Shown: positions 7,288-15,437, numbered from the stretch's first letter. The stretch is 64,000 bases of DNA from JAISFI01 sp031553775 (GCA_031553775.1 JAVBLA010000036.1:1-64000); one strand, 5' to 3'. A program made the numbers and translations. The notes: generated from the letters alone by a model not told the origin.

Positions 7288-8181
7288 TCAGGATGCATAT
7301 TTAACCTCCGGTTTTTTCAACTGGCTCTGTACTATAGATTCATAAATAGCATCGGCAATATGAGGGGCGGCTTCCTGCCTACAGGGAGCGAAACTCGGCC
7401 AATCGTTAAAATCAATAAGACGGATCGATCCATCCGGAGAAACGACACAGTCCCCACCGTAAATTTTCACATTGAGGACTTCACCTGCTATGGAACAAAT
7501 TTCTTTCAAGCGAGCCAGATCAAAAGGTATCCCCTGCGATTTTCCGTTAATATTTTCCAAACCAAATTTACTATGATTCAAGTCATTCGGATAAAACCAA
7601 TAAAAGAAACCGGTTCCTGCCACTCCATAAAATTTAATCAAATCGCCGGGTAGATGAACATTAACCACTGCAGTGGGAATGTTTCTCAAGGCATATTCTT
7701 TCAAGATAGCACTTGCTTCTTCCAATCCCCTTACAAATGTCACGTCCTCGCGGTGAATAGCATGAAAATCACCTCTTTTAATCCATAAATCAGTAGTACC
7801 CAAAGTCTCAAGTTCCCGCATATCCGCACCTGAAGTATTGATAATTACACTTTGCGGATGAGGTACATGATTGGCAATGAGGAGGCGGGTCATTTTTTCC
7901 CGGGTACAGTTCTCAATTCCGTATGCAGAATTGATCACTTGTGCACCCTCTTTTTCCAAAGCCTGTAATTTACGGATGCTTTGGGTATCCCTGACCATAT
8001 TAAAAATGGAGATAACATCTAATTTTTCCGCATTCCGGAATTCTTCTTCGGAATATTCAACAACTTCGCAGCCTTTAGCCAGTAAATATTCTGCCGTCAG
8101 ATTAAAGATGGCAGCATCATTTCCGATATGATTCGGCGAATACTGGCTTTCTCTGCGTATACCTGCAATTCTCATATTCAT
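7288..8181 (-). CDS. ATP-grasp-like protein in the inositol-lipid operon
   Basis: A 297-residue soluble protein with ATP-grasp character. The N-terminal part (residues 1-70) looks like the pre-grasp fold; the middle carries LWIKRGDFHAIHREDV, a plausible ATP-binding lysine strand; the end has KIYGGDCVVSPDGSIRLIDFNDWPSFAP, with the metal-binding D-x-N pattern in IDFND. ATP-grasp enzymes join a carboxylate to an amine or thiol via an acyl phosphate. The substrate is unknown. It lies 5 bases after the nucleotidyltransferase and 3 bases before the CDP-alcohol transferase, so it is certainly cotranscribed, suggesting it decorates the lipid head group or a nucleotide-activated precursor. An alternative start is the ATG at 8175. 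Confidence 0.72.
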   Translation of the reverse strand: MNMRIAGIRRESQYSPNHIGNDAAIFNLTAEYLLAKGCEVVEYSEEEFRNAEKLDVISIFNMVRDTQSIRKLQALEKEGAQVINSAYGIENCTREKMTRLLIANHVPHPQSVIINTSGADMRELETLGTTDLWIKRGDFHAIHREDVTFVRGLEEASAILKEYALRNIPTAVVNVHLPGDLIKFYGVAGTGFFYWFYPNDLNHSKFGLENINGKSQGIPFDLARLKEICSIAGEVLNVKIYGGDCVVSPDGSIRLIDFNDWPSFAPCRQEAAPHIADAIYESIVQSQLKKPEVKYAS

Positions 8182-8186
8182 TGTTA

Positions 8187-8888
8187 TTACTCTTTCAGAA
8201 AAGCTTCCGCCTTTCGGATATCCTCTGCATGATCCACATCCACAATTTTAGGAAATGGATATGCTTTCAACCTCAAGCCATCTGTAATTAATTGTCTCTG
8301 ATAGTTCCTCATACGGGAAACTCCGGCTTCCATACAACGATCCAATGTAGCTATCGCTCTGGAAGAAAGACAATATACCCCGCCTGAGATATACTTTTGT
8401 TCGCCGGTAGAATCATCTAAAAAATCCCGGATCATCAATGCATCGTCTACATCCACATACAATGGCTTCTCATCATCGATATAATCTGTTACGGCCATCA
8501 TTCCGTCATATGTCCGGTCGGCTTCAAAAGCATCGATAAACCCGGCAAACGCATCTTCTTTAAATATAGTATCGACTGTTGTGAGACAAAATTTTCCATC
8601 CCGCAAAAAACGGCTCAATTCAAAAAAACTATGCATGGAACTGGGTGTAGACTGTACTATCACATTGAAAGGCACATCCGGCTTCAGCCGTTTTATATGC
8701 TCCTGCACTTCTTTCATTTCATTATTAACAATGATACTGATGCTCTGTGCATGATTTTTTTCAAATATACCAATTAGTCGGTCGAGTAAAGGAATCCCCT
8801 GGAGACAGACCAAAGGTTTGGGTGTCCTGACCCCCTCTTCAGCCAGCCGTGAACCTTCTCCCGCTGCAATAATTGCGTAATTGATCAT
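8187..8888 (-). CDS. Nucleotidyltransferase (NTP_transferase family) of the inositol-lipid operon
   Basis: A 233-residue sugar/alcohol-phosphate nucleotidyltransferase. The N-terminal nucleotide-binding signature is AIIAAGEGSRLAEEGVRTPK (consensus GxGxR...PK), followed by the LVCLQGIPLLDRLI block; TTVDTIF supplies a metal-binding aspartate and the C-terminal VDVDHAEDIRKAE resembles the end of CTP:inositol-1-phosphate cytidylyltransferases. I use the ATG at 8888; a longer start at 8987 would run through a terminator. It is the first gene of the operon. It could form CDP-inositol or another CDP-alcohol that the downstream transferase consumes; this is inference from family and position. Confidence 0.82.
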   Translation of the reverse strand: MINYAIIAAGEGSRLAEEGVRTPKPLVCLQGIPLLDRLIGIFEKNHAQSISIIVNNEMKEVQEHIKRLKPDVPFNVIVQSTPSSMHSFFELSRFLRDGKFCLTTVDTIFKEDAFAGFIDAFEADRTYDGMMAVTDYIDDEKPLYVDVDDALMIRDFLDDSTGEQKYISGGVYCLSSRAIATLDRCMEAGVSRMRNYQRQLITDGLRLKAYPFPKIVDVDHAEDIRKAEAFLKE

Positions 8889-8952
8889 TAACAAAAATTT
8901 AAATTCAAACGTGCAAATTTGCAAAAAATCTTTGTATTGGGCAAGGATTTGA

Positions 8953-8987
8953 CAAAAAAAATGGGCGAAGACCCTTTCTTCACCCAT
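8953..8987 (-). terminator. Intrinsic terminator of the ECF sigma factor gene
   Basis: ATGGGCGAAGA (8961-8971) pairs with TCTTCACCCAT (8977-8987) with a single mismatch and a 5-base loop; on the minus strand it is followed by a run of eight T. It separates the sigma factor from the inositol-lipid operon, whose own promoter must lie between about 8889 and 8953. I see no consensus promoter there; a 12-base palindrome TGCAAATTTGCA is present at 8912-8923. Confidence 0.85.
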
Positions 8988-9025
8988 CCTTACCTATATT
9001 ACATAATGATGAAATTTTCTATATT

Positions 9026-9529
9026 TTACCTGAAATCCTTCAAGGTAGATTGCAACTCCTGGCGGGCAAAAAATATACGGCTCTTTACAGTACCCAACGG
9101 TAATGAAAGGGTATCTGCAATTTCATTGTATTTATATCCGGCCAAAAACATGGAGAACGGTACTTTCAAATCATTATTCAATCCATTGATCGCTTTATTG
9201 ATCTCTTTAATGGTGAATGCTTTATCCGGAGTATCGAAACCAGAATCCTGGGATAGATTCAAATGATACAAATCTTCTGTTTGATCAATGATCGTTTGAC
9301 TGCGAACAATCTTCCGGTAGTTATTGATAAAAATGTTGCGCATAATTGTCAATACCCATCCCTTGAAATTTACATTGTCAATATATTTATCCTGATTATC
9401 AAGGGCCTTTAACGTCGTATCCTGAAGCAAATCCTGAGCATCATCTTTATTGGCGGTCAGCATCATTGCAAAATTAAACATGTTATCTTGCATGCCTAAT
9501 ATTTTATTTTGGAATTGAAGCTTGTTCAT
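9026..9529 (-). CDS. ECF-subfamily RNA polymerase sigma factor
   Basis: A 167-residue sigma-70-like factor with region 2 (MLTANKDDAQDLLQDTTLKA) and the core-binding/-10 stretch (FKGWVLTIMRNIFINNYRK), and region 4 helix-turn-helix near the end (YNEIADTLSLPLGTVKSRIF). ECF factors reprogram transcription in response to envelope signals, usually controlled by an anti-sigma factor; none is adjacent here, so control might be at transcription or by a distant partner. It has its own promoter and terminator, hence is monocistronic. It is divergent from the NfeD-like membrane protease. Its regulon cannot be deduced. Confidence 0.93.
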   Translation of the reverse strand: MNKLQFQNKILGMQDNMFNFAMMLTANKDDAQDLLQDTTLKALDNQDKYIDNVNFKGWVLTIMRNIFINNYRKIVRSQTIIDQTEDLYHLNLSQDSGFDTPDKAFTIKEINKAINGLNNDLKVPFSMFLAGYKYNEIADTLSLPLGTVKSRIFFARQELQSTLKDFR

Positions 9530-9608
9530 AATACACTAATTTTCTGTGAGACAATAACTTAATTTTTCATTTAACTCATTAAAATACTTTCAACCCTAAT
9601 TTATGGGA

Positions 9609-9640
9609 CAAAGATACGAATTAAGCATTTAATATTCAAA
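9609..9640 (-). promoter_or_regulatory. Promoter of the ECF sigma factor gene
   Basis: On the minus strand TTTG (9640-9637) and TATCTTTG (9616-9609) are spaced by 20 bases, a full match to the Bacteroidetes primary promoter. The start codon at 9529 leaves an untranslated leader of about 75 bases. Confidence 0.75.
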
Positions 9641-9691
9641 GCTACGCTGTTATTTTTAGTTTTCACTGGTAAAAATAATTTAAACCGCTTT

Positions 9692-9722
9692 TTTGATATC
9701 AGAACTATTAAGACTATCTTTG
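9692..9722 (+). promoter_or_regulatory. Promoter of the NfeD-like gene
   Basis: TTTG (9692-9695) and TATCTTTG (9715-9722) with a 19-base spacer match the Bacteroidetes primary promoter. The ATG at 9757 follows about 30 bases after the presumed transcription start. This promoter is divergent from that of the sigma factor. Confidence 0.78.
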
Positions 9723-9756
9723 CAGCACATCATTGTGCATTTAAATATTATCGGAC

Positions 9757-11139
9757 ATGAAACGCTTCCTGCTTCTATTTTGTTTAGAGATTATATTTAT
9801 TTTTAATTCATTTTCGGAAATTAACAATTTTGTGATTTATAAAATAAAGATACACAAGGAAATAGATCCAACTACCCGATTATACCTTTCCAAGGGAATG
9901 GAGGAAGCAAAAGCAATCGGAGCAGAAGCAATTATTATCGACCTGAATACATATGGAGGCACGGTAGTCGATGCCGACTCCATGCGTTCGGCCATTTTAC
10001 GCAGTCCTATTCCTGTATATACCTTTATCAATGACAATGCAGCTTCGGCCGGAGCCCTGATCGCAATCGCCAGCAAAAAAATATATATGACAAAAGGTGC
10101 CAGCATCGGAGCTGCGACCGTAGTGGAACAAACAGGAAATGCCGCTCCGGATAAATACCAGTCGTACATGAGGGGCAGAATGCGCACTACAGCCGAATAC
10201 CATGGAAAAGACACACTGGTTTCCGGAAAAGACACCATCTATAAATGGATACGGGACCCCCATATTGCAGAAGCCATGGTGGACCAGACCATCAGCATCC
10301 CCCATATCAGCGATAGCGGAAAAGTGCTCACCTTCACCACAGAAGAAGCCATTCTTCATGGCTATTGCGACGGAACTGCCCACGATGTAAAAGATATTAT
10401 CGAGAATTATCTGAAAATAACCGATTATAAAATCACAAGTTATCATCCGTCCTGGCACGAAAACACCAAAGGTTTTCTACTAAATCCTATCTTACAGGGT
10501 TTTTTGATCATGATTATTATTGCCGGAATTTATTTCGAGCTCCAATCGCCGGGTATCGGCTTCCCCAGCATTGCAGCCATGACAGCGGCTATCCTGTATT
10601 TTACTCCGTTATGGATGGACGGTATCGCCCAATACTGGGAAATTATTCTTTTTGTTATCGGATTGGTTCTGATTGCTCTGGAAATATTCGTCATTACAGG
10701 ATTCGGGATTGCCGGAATTTCCGGTATCATCTTATCGATTATCGGGTTAACACTGGCATTATTGAATAACGACAATCTGGATTTTCAGCCGGTAGAAGTT
10801 CCGGATGTCACCCGTTCAGTACTCACCGTGATGTGTGGCATCTTATCCGGCTTTATATCAATGTTATATTTTTCATCCCGCATAGGCAAACCCGGTATTT
10901 TTAATAAAATTGCCTTACACGCCGAAATTACATCTTCTATCAGTAGTGCTGAAGAAAAGAACGCACTCACCGGCAAAACAGGAACAAGCCTTACCGTTTT
11001 ACGGCCATCCGGAAAAGTGATGATCGACGGGGAAGTATACGACGCCGTATCGGAAATCGGATTTATTGAAGAAAACAGAGCCGTTAAAATCATTAAGCAA
11101 GAGGCTGCACAGATCTATGTTTCGGAAGTTTTACCATAA
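9757..11139 (+). CDS. NfeD-like membrane-bound ClpP-class serine protease
   Basis: A 460-residue envelope protein with a signal anchor (residues 3-18), a ClpP/S49-like protease domain (about residues 25-220), several membrane helices (about 245-350) and a C-terminal NfeD/OB-fold domain (about 385-460). The serine nucleophile is in NAASAGALIA and a candidate catalytic lysine lies in the QTGNAAPDKYQSYMRGRM stretch, as in STOPP/PH1510-type proteases. Members cleave membrane proteins such as stomatin partners. No stomatin homologue is adjacent, though many relatives have one next door. It has its own promoter, and the downstream intergenic region of about 150 bases before the next gene suggests it is transcribed alone. 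Confidence 0.87.
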   Translation: MKRFLLLFCLEIIFIFNSFSEINNFVIYKIKIHKEIDPTTRLYLSKGMEEAKAIGAEAIIIDLNTYGGTVVDADSMRSAILRSPIPVYTFINDNAASAGALIAIASKKIYMTKGASIGAATVVEQTGNAAPDKYQSYMRGRMRTTAEYHGKDTLVSGKDTIYKWIRDPHIAEAMVDQTISIPHISDSGKVLTFTTEEAILHGYCDGTAHDVKDIIENYLKITDYKITSYHPSWHENTKGFLLNPILQGFLIMIIIAGIYFELQSPGIGFPSIAAMTAAILYFTPLWMDGIAQYWEIILFVIGLVLIALEIFVITGFGIAGISGIILSIIGLTLALLNNDNLDFQPVEVPDVTRSVLTVMCGILSGFISMLYFSSRIGKPGIFNKIALHAEITSSISSAEEKNALTGKTGTSLTVLRPSGKVMIDGEVYDAVSEIGFIEENRAVKIIKQEAAQIYVSEVLP

Positions 11140-11286
11140 ACCCGTAAAGCATTTTATTTTCAATTTTAAAAAAAAATCCAAACATTTTTTCTTTTTGCTT
11201 GTTTTATGAAGTAAAGAAATCCAAAGTCACTCTTTTGGAACTTTACAATGAGAATTAGTTTAACATTCATATCAAATTAAAACAAG

Positions 11287-11934
11287 ATGAAAGCAATTAG
11301 AAACTTATTTTTGGTAGCATTGGGGGCATTTATATTTGCTTCCTGTGAAAAAGATCCTAACATGAATGAGTTGGACGGTAAAAATACCGTAGTGACCAAC
11401 TACAAGGAAAATGCAAAATTCAAACAAACGAATTATTACATTGCCGACAGTATTCTGGTAATTGGCGATCAATCAAGCACCTCCAGCACACAGAAAGTGC
11501 ACTATTGGAAAAAAGGAGATCCCAAGGCTGATAAAATTTTCGCTCAGGTAGAAAGTAATATGAAAACCCGTGGTTATACCAGGGTGGATGATGGAACCCT
11601 GACAACCAGCGGACTCGCAATCCACCTCTCCTATGTTGAAGATTCTTATTACTATGCTGCTTATACTTATTGGTGGGATTACTGGTATGATTGGTACGAC
11701 TGGTACTATCCATACTACCCCTATTATCCGTACCCTGTTGTGTATAGCTATACCACCGGTTCACTCATACTGGACATGATCGATTTGTCCGGACCTGTTG
11801 ATATAGAAAAGCCTATTATCTGGAATGCTTACATGAGCGGTCTCTTAACCGGTAATCAACAATACGACGGAAGTCTGGCATTAGAAGCAATCGACCAGGC
11901 ATTTGCTCAGTCTCCCTATGTAAGCAATAAGTAA
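11287..11934 (+). CDS. DUF4136-like lipoprotein with an aromatic-rich stretch
   Basis: A 215-residue lipoprotein with a signal peptide and lipobox FASC (Cys20). The body has the pattern of DUF4136 lipoproteins of Bacteroidetes. Its most striking part is residues 121-155, in which 22 of 35 residues are Tyr or Trp, broken by Asp then Pro (fragments such as YWYDWYDWYY and PYYPYYPYP). The function is unknown. It is 51 bases ahead of a beta-barrel protein gene and probably forms a two-gene envelope unit with it. I see no consensus promoter in the 147 bases upstream, although the TTTTGGAAC...-type sequence there could serve an alternative sigma factor. Confidence 0.78.
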   Translation: MKAIRNLFLVALGAFIFASCEKDPNMNELDGKNTVVTNYKENAKFKQTNYYIADSILVIGDQSSTSSTQKVHYWKKGDPKADKIFAQVESNMKTRGYTRVDDGTLTTSGLAIHLSYVEDSYYYAAYTYWWDYWYDWYDWYYPYYPYYPYPVVYSYTTGSLILDMIDLSGPVDIEKPIIWNAYMSGLLTGNQQYDGSLALEAIDQAFAQSPYVSNK

Positions 11935-11985
11935 GCTGAATTTACAGACAAAATTAGGTTATACACAAAAAAAATATTATTCAAT

Positions 11986-12618
11986 ATGAAAACAAAAATA
12001 TCAAATATCATTAAAGCGAGTGTTGTTGCCATATGCATAGCACTTGTTCCCTTCCAAGCTAAGGCACAGGAAGTTAATACAGGGGGTTCTTTTTTCTCTG
12101 CTGACTGGATGTTCAATGCTCCGTTAGGAAATGACTTCAGCAGCACTGCTACCGGTTGGGGCGCCAACCTGGAAGGATTGCATTATTTTACTCCGAAACT
12201 GGCCGGAGGTGCATTCGTATCCTGGACTACCAGCAACGAATATATACCAAGGCAAACTTATACCAAAGGCACTACATCTGTCACCACAGATGCTTTGAAT
12301 TCATTGTTTCAGTTGCCTTTCGGATTAGCAACAAGATATTCTCTGATAGATGGAGATATTGTTCCATACGTAGGTTTGAAAATCGGAGCCATGTATAGCG
12401 AACAATATGCATACTTCAACACCCTCACTTTGTCGGACAATAATTGGGGATTTTTCGTATCTCCTGAAATAGGAATTACTTTCTATCCTACCCCAAACCA
12501 TATGTTCGGTATTAACGTAGCCGGTTACTACGGATATGCCACGAACAAGCAGGATGATTTCAATATCAACGGCCTGAACAACGCTGGTTTCAGATTGGGA
12601 ATTATTGTAAGACTATAA
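11986..12618 (+). CDS. Outer-membrane beta-barrel protein
   Basis: A 210-residue protein with a cleavable signal peptide ending at AKAQE (about residue 28) and alternating hydrophobic strands throughout, ending in a C-terminal aromatic/hydrophobic strand (GFRLGIIVRL), the usual signature of small 8-stranded barrels. Likely sits in the outer membrane; no substrate can be deduced. It follows the DUF4136-like lipoprotein gene by 51 bases and is closed by a strong terminator, so the two genes probably form one transcript. Alternative placement as a periplasmic lipocalin-like protein is possible but less likely. Confidence 0.75.
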   Translation: MKTKISNIIKASVVAICIALVPFQAKAQEVNTGGSFFSADWMFNAPLGNDFSSTATGWGANLEGLHYFTPKLAGGAFVSWTTSNEYIPRQTYTKGTTSVTTDALNSLFQLPFGLATRYSLIDGDIVPYVGLKIGAMYSEQYAYFNTLTLSDNNWGFFVSPEIGITFYPTPNHMFGINVAGYYGYATNKQDDFNINGLNNAGFRLGIIVRL

Positions 12619-12629
12619 GATATCAATAC

Positions 12630-12672
12630 AAAGATGTGTCAAAAGCCAGCAATTGACTTTTGGCACATCTTT
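12630..12672 (+). terminator. Intrinsic terminator after the beta-barrel gene
   Basis: 16-base arms AAAGATGTGTCAAAAG (12630-12645) and CTTTTGGCACATCTTT (12657-12672), paired throughout with one G-T wobble, 11-base loop, followed by a T-rich stretch. Confidence 0.82.
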
Positions 12673-12711
12673 GTATTCTTCAGTTAGTGAATTCATTCAA
12701 AAATCTTTGTT

Positions 12712-13371
12712 ATGAAAGCATTATTCATTAGTTTTGTATTTTTAACGACAGTTAGTTTTAATCAAATAAAAGCAGAAATCATGAAATTTGAGTTATTTCA
12801 ATTACCCTATGCAACTAATGCATTGGAGCCGGTTATCAGTCAACAGACTGTTGAATTCCACTACGGAAAGCATGTACAGGCTTACATCAACAACCTGAAC
12901 AATCTGATCCCGGGTACCCCATTTGAAAATGCGACACTGGAAGAGATTGTTAAAAAATCGGACGGAGCCATCTTTAACAACGGGGCACAGGTTCTTAATC
13001 ATCAGATTTACTTCGAGTCGTTCACCGCTCCTTCCCAGAACGGAACTGCTCCTACGGGAGAATTAGCGAAAGCTATTAGCGCCACATTCGGAGATTTTGA
13101 AAACTTCAAAAAGGAATTCAGCGCAGCTTCCGTATCTATATTTGGTTCAGGTTGGTGCTGGTTAGCCAAAGACGATAGCGGAAAACTCAGTATAGTCAAA
13201 GAAGGAAATGCAGGAAATCCCCTCAGAAACGGATTAAAGCCATTGCTCGGATTTGATGTATGGGAACATTCCTATTATCTGGACTTCCAGAACAGGAGGG
13301 CTGACCATATCAATGCTTTATGGAGCATTATTAATTGGAAAGTGATCGAAAAACGATATTCGGAAAAATAA
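12712..13371 (+). CDS. sod: Iron/manganese superoxide dismutase, possibly exported
   Basis: Dismutates superoxide to oxygen and peroxide. Family blocks: EFHYGKHVQAYI (first His ligand), LNHQIYFESF (second His), FGSGWCWL, and DVWEHSYYLDFQNRR (Asp and His ligands) followed by WSIINWKVIEKRY. From the internal ATG at 12781 the protein matches cytosolic Bacteroides SodB in length. The reading frame continues upstream to an ATG at 12712 giving 23 extra residues (MKALFISFVFLTTVSFNQIK then AEI), which look like a signal peptide; a periplasmic form is therefore possible. I annotate the longer frame but do not regard the start as settled. The gene is flanked by terminators on both sides. Confidence 0.9.
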   Translation: MKALFISFVFLTTVSFNQIKAEIMKFELFQLPYATNALEPVISQQTVEFHYGKHVQAYINNLNNLIPGTPFENATLEEIVKKSDGAIFNNGAQVLNHQIYFESFTAPSQNGTAPTGELAKAISATFGDFENFKKEFSAASVSIFGSGWCWLAKDDSGKLSIVKEGNAGNPLRNGLKPLLGFDVWEHSYYLDFQNRRADHINALWSIINWKVIEKRYSEK

Positions 13372-13382
13372 AATAGAGAAAA

Positions 13383-13407
13383 GCTGCCTGACGGGCAGTT
13401 TTTTTTT
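13383..13407 (+). terminator. Intrinsic terminator after sod
   Basis: CTGCC (13384-13388) and GGCAG (13394-13398) with a 5-base loop, extended by A/T pairs and followed by nine T. It lies in the gap between the convergent sod and cysE genes. Confidence 0.85.
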
Positions 13408-13424
13408 GGTCGGGGGAACAAGGA

Positions 13425-14312
13425 TTAAATTCCCAGTCCGCCTATAAAAAGACTTTCCTGCGCTTTGGTCTGTAAAATCCTTGAATTAGGAGGAACGCTA
13501 TGCGTAAGCCACACGTTACCTCCCACAACAGTTCCTGCCCCAATAGTTATCCTGCCCAGAATAGATGAATTGGAATAAACCGTTACATGGTCTTCCAGAA
13601 TAGGATGCCGGGGAATATCAATCGGATTGCCGGATTCATCCAATGTAAAACTTTTAGCTCCCAGGGTTACACCCTGATACAAGCACACATGATTGCCGAT
13701 AACCGAGGTCTGTCCGATCACGACACCGGTTCCATGATCAATACTGAAATACTCTCCGATCGTAGCTCCCGGATGAATATCTATTCCGGTTTCCTCATGA
13801 GCCATTTCTGTAATGATCCTTGGAATTAAAGGTACATTCAGCAAATATAGCTCATGGGCGACGCGCTGATTCAGCATAGCTTTGATGGCCGGATAACTAA
13901 AAATGATTTCTCCGTAGTGTTTAGCGGCAGGGTCGTTGTCATAAATTGCCTTCACATCTGTCGACAACAAACGTTTGATTTCCGGCATCTTATTAATAAA
14001 GTAGAGAGCCTTATCCATGCATTCTTTCTCAATCTCATGGTCGTCTGTTTCAAAAATACGGGCGTTGTATATCTGTTCCGAAAGCAAATCATACACCCTT
14101 TCCAGATTGACTCCCGTATGATACTTCAGAGATTGCCCTCTTGCCGGCGAATGTCCGAAATAGCCAGGAAAAATAACTTCCCGTATCACCTCCATCAATT
14201 CTTTCAATTTCTCCACGGAAGGCAATTGTTTACTGTATGCCGGTATATAACGGTAATCCGGATTCTGGATATCGGTAAGCTTGTCTACGTTTTTCTGAAT
14301 CTCCTGATGCAT
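13425..14312 (-). CDS. cysE: Serine O-acetyltransferase
   Basis: Acetylates serine with acetyl-CoA to give O-acetylserine, the cysteine precursor. The 295-residue protein is of the long type: a helical N-terminal domain (about 1-175), then the left-handed beta-helix with hexapeptide repeats (GIDIHPGATIGEYFSI, then DHGTGVVIGQTSVIG) including the catalytic His in IDHGTG and a HPxIED-like turn (RHPILEDHVTVYS). The usual C-terminal tail that binds cysteine synthase ends in GGLGI, matching the terminal Ile seen in CysE. A TACATTTG box (14346-14339, minus strand) lies ahead of the ATG at 14312. No other cysteine gene is adjacent. Confidence 0.9.
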   Translation of the reverse strand: MHQEIQKNVDKLTDIQNPDYRYIPAYSKQLPSVEKLKELMEVIREVIFPGYFGHSPARGQSLKYHTGVNLERVYDLLSEQIYNARIFETDDHEIEKECMDKALYFINKMPEIKRLLSTDVKAIYDNDPAAKHYGEIIFSYPAIKAMLNQRVAHELYLLNVPLIPRIITEMAHEETGIDIHPGATIGEYFSIDHGTGVVIGQTSVIGNHVCLYQGVTLGAKSFTLDESGNPIDIPRHPILEDHVTVYSNSSILGRITIGAGTVVGGNVWLTHSVPPNSRILQTKAQESLFIGGLGI

Positions 14313-14338
14313 CGTATCGATTGTTTATTCTTACACAG

Positions 14339-14346
14339 CAAATGTA
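14339..14346 (-). promoter_or_regulatory. Possible -7 box for cysE
   Basis: TACATTTG on the minus strand, 27 bases ahead of the cysE ATG. The upstream TTTG half is not seen at the expected distance, so this is only half a promoter. Confidence 0.4.
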
Positions 14347-14558
14347 TATTTTTTTTATGAAGTATCCTGTATAAAGCTTTGATTTTTATTTGACTCATAC
14401 AGAATTCATTCTTTTTTCATAAGTTTGTAGCCGGTTTTCAAACACAAATTTCCAAATCAAACAATTCATGATCATGAAATATCCCCATCCATTTCCTTTC
14501 ATCAAAACAACAGAAAATGACATTATATTTTCAATTCTCAATTCTCAATTCTCTTCAT

Positions 14559-15032
14559 ATGAAAATCAACCTGTTAGTAATCGGAAAAACCGATGCCCGC
14601 TATATGATAGAAGCCATTGAAGAATATCGGAACCGGCTGGTTCATTATATACCATTCGAGCTGACAGTTATTCCGGATCTGAAGAATAGCAGGAATTTAA
14701 ATGAAAATCAGCAAAAAGAAAGGGAAGGAGAATTGATACTAAAACAAATACTCCCTGGAGATTCCATCGTTTTATTAGATGAAAAAGGAAAAGAATTTTC
14801 TTCGCTTCAGTTTGCGAATTATATCGAAAAGAAAATGCATAGCGGATGCAAACGGCTTGTTTTTATTGTCGGAGGGCCTTATGGATTTTCCGAACCTGTT
14901 TACTCCTTCGCAAAAGAAAGAATCTCAATATCCCGGATGACATTCTCGCATCAGATGATCCGGTTGATTTTTACAGAACAATTATACCGCGCAATGACAA
15001 TTCTGCACAATGAGCCTTATCACCACGAATAA
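14559..15032 (+). CDS. rlmH: 23S rRNA (pseudouridine-1915-N3)-methyltransferase
   Basis: A SPOUT-class methyltransferase that modifies pseudouridine 1915 of 23S rRNA in the intact ribosome. The start at 14559 gives 157 residues, the normal length; a longer frame from 14517 would add 14 residues encoded by a TTCAATTCTC repeat. Visible motifs are INLLVIGKT at the N-terminus, VLLDEKGKEFSS, the SAM-binding trefoil knot loop FIVGGPYGF, and the C-terminal RLIFTEQLYRAMTILHNEPYHH. It is convergent with an XRE regulator gene, with only six bases between the stops. Confidence 0.94.
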   Translation: MKINLLVIGKTDARYMIEAIEEYRNRLVHYIPFELTVIPDLKNSRNLNENQQKEREGELILKQILPGDSIVLLDEKGKEFSSLQFANYIEKKMHSGCKRLVFIVGGPYGFSEPVYSFAKERISISRMTFSHQMIRLIFTEQLYRAMTILHNEPYHHE

Positions 15033-15038
15033 TCCCGG

Positions 15039-15437
15039 TTATTTCTTTCTGGATTTTTTTTCACCTTCGGCAGCCATTTGAGTATCTTCCATCTCATATT
15101 TCTGCATCAGAATTTGTATGGTTCTTTCTTTTTCCAGCAATAAATCTTTCAAATAATGTATTTCTTTGTCGCACTGTTCAACTTCCTGTTGCAACGATTT
15201 TTCTTTTTCATTAGAAGGAATCGACAAAGTATTGATCGTCATCATGTCATCGAACCAGAATGTAATAGGCACTCCCAGGGCAATCGAGATTCTTTCCAGG
15301 AATACTGCACTTACAGATTCTTTTTTCAGTGTTTTTGACAGATTGACATCCGACATACCGAGTTTTTTCGCAAAATCTTTTTTCTTAATCCTTCTGGACG
15401 ACAGCAGGCTGTTCAATTCATTCCCTATGTGTTTCAT
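15039..15437 (-). CDS. XRE-type helix-turn-helix regulator with coiled-coil tail
   Basis: A 132-residue DNA-binding protein. An XRE/Cro helix-turn-helix fills residues 5-60 (KKDFAKKLGMSDVNLSKTL, then FLERISIALGVPITFWF), and a charged coiled coil covers about residues 75-115 (Glu/Gln/Lys/Leu rich, SNEKEKSLQQEVEQCDKEIH). The coiled coil suggests dimerisation. No ligand or partner domain is present. Its targets are unknown; it faces rlmH and its upstream region contains an oppositely directed promoter (15478-15509). It does not look like part of a toxin-antitoxin pair because no small neighbour gene is in the same operon. Confidence 0.85.
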   Translation of the reverse strand: MKHIGNELNSLLSSRRIKKKDFAKKLGMSDVNLSKTLKKESVSAVFLERISIALGVPITFWFDDMMTINTLSIPSNEKEKSLQQEVEQCDKEIHYLKDLLLEKERTIQILMQKYEMEDTQMAAEGEKKSRKK

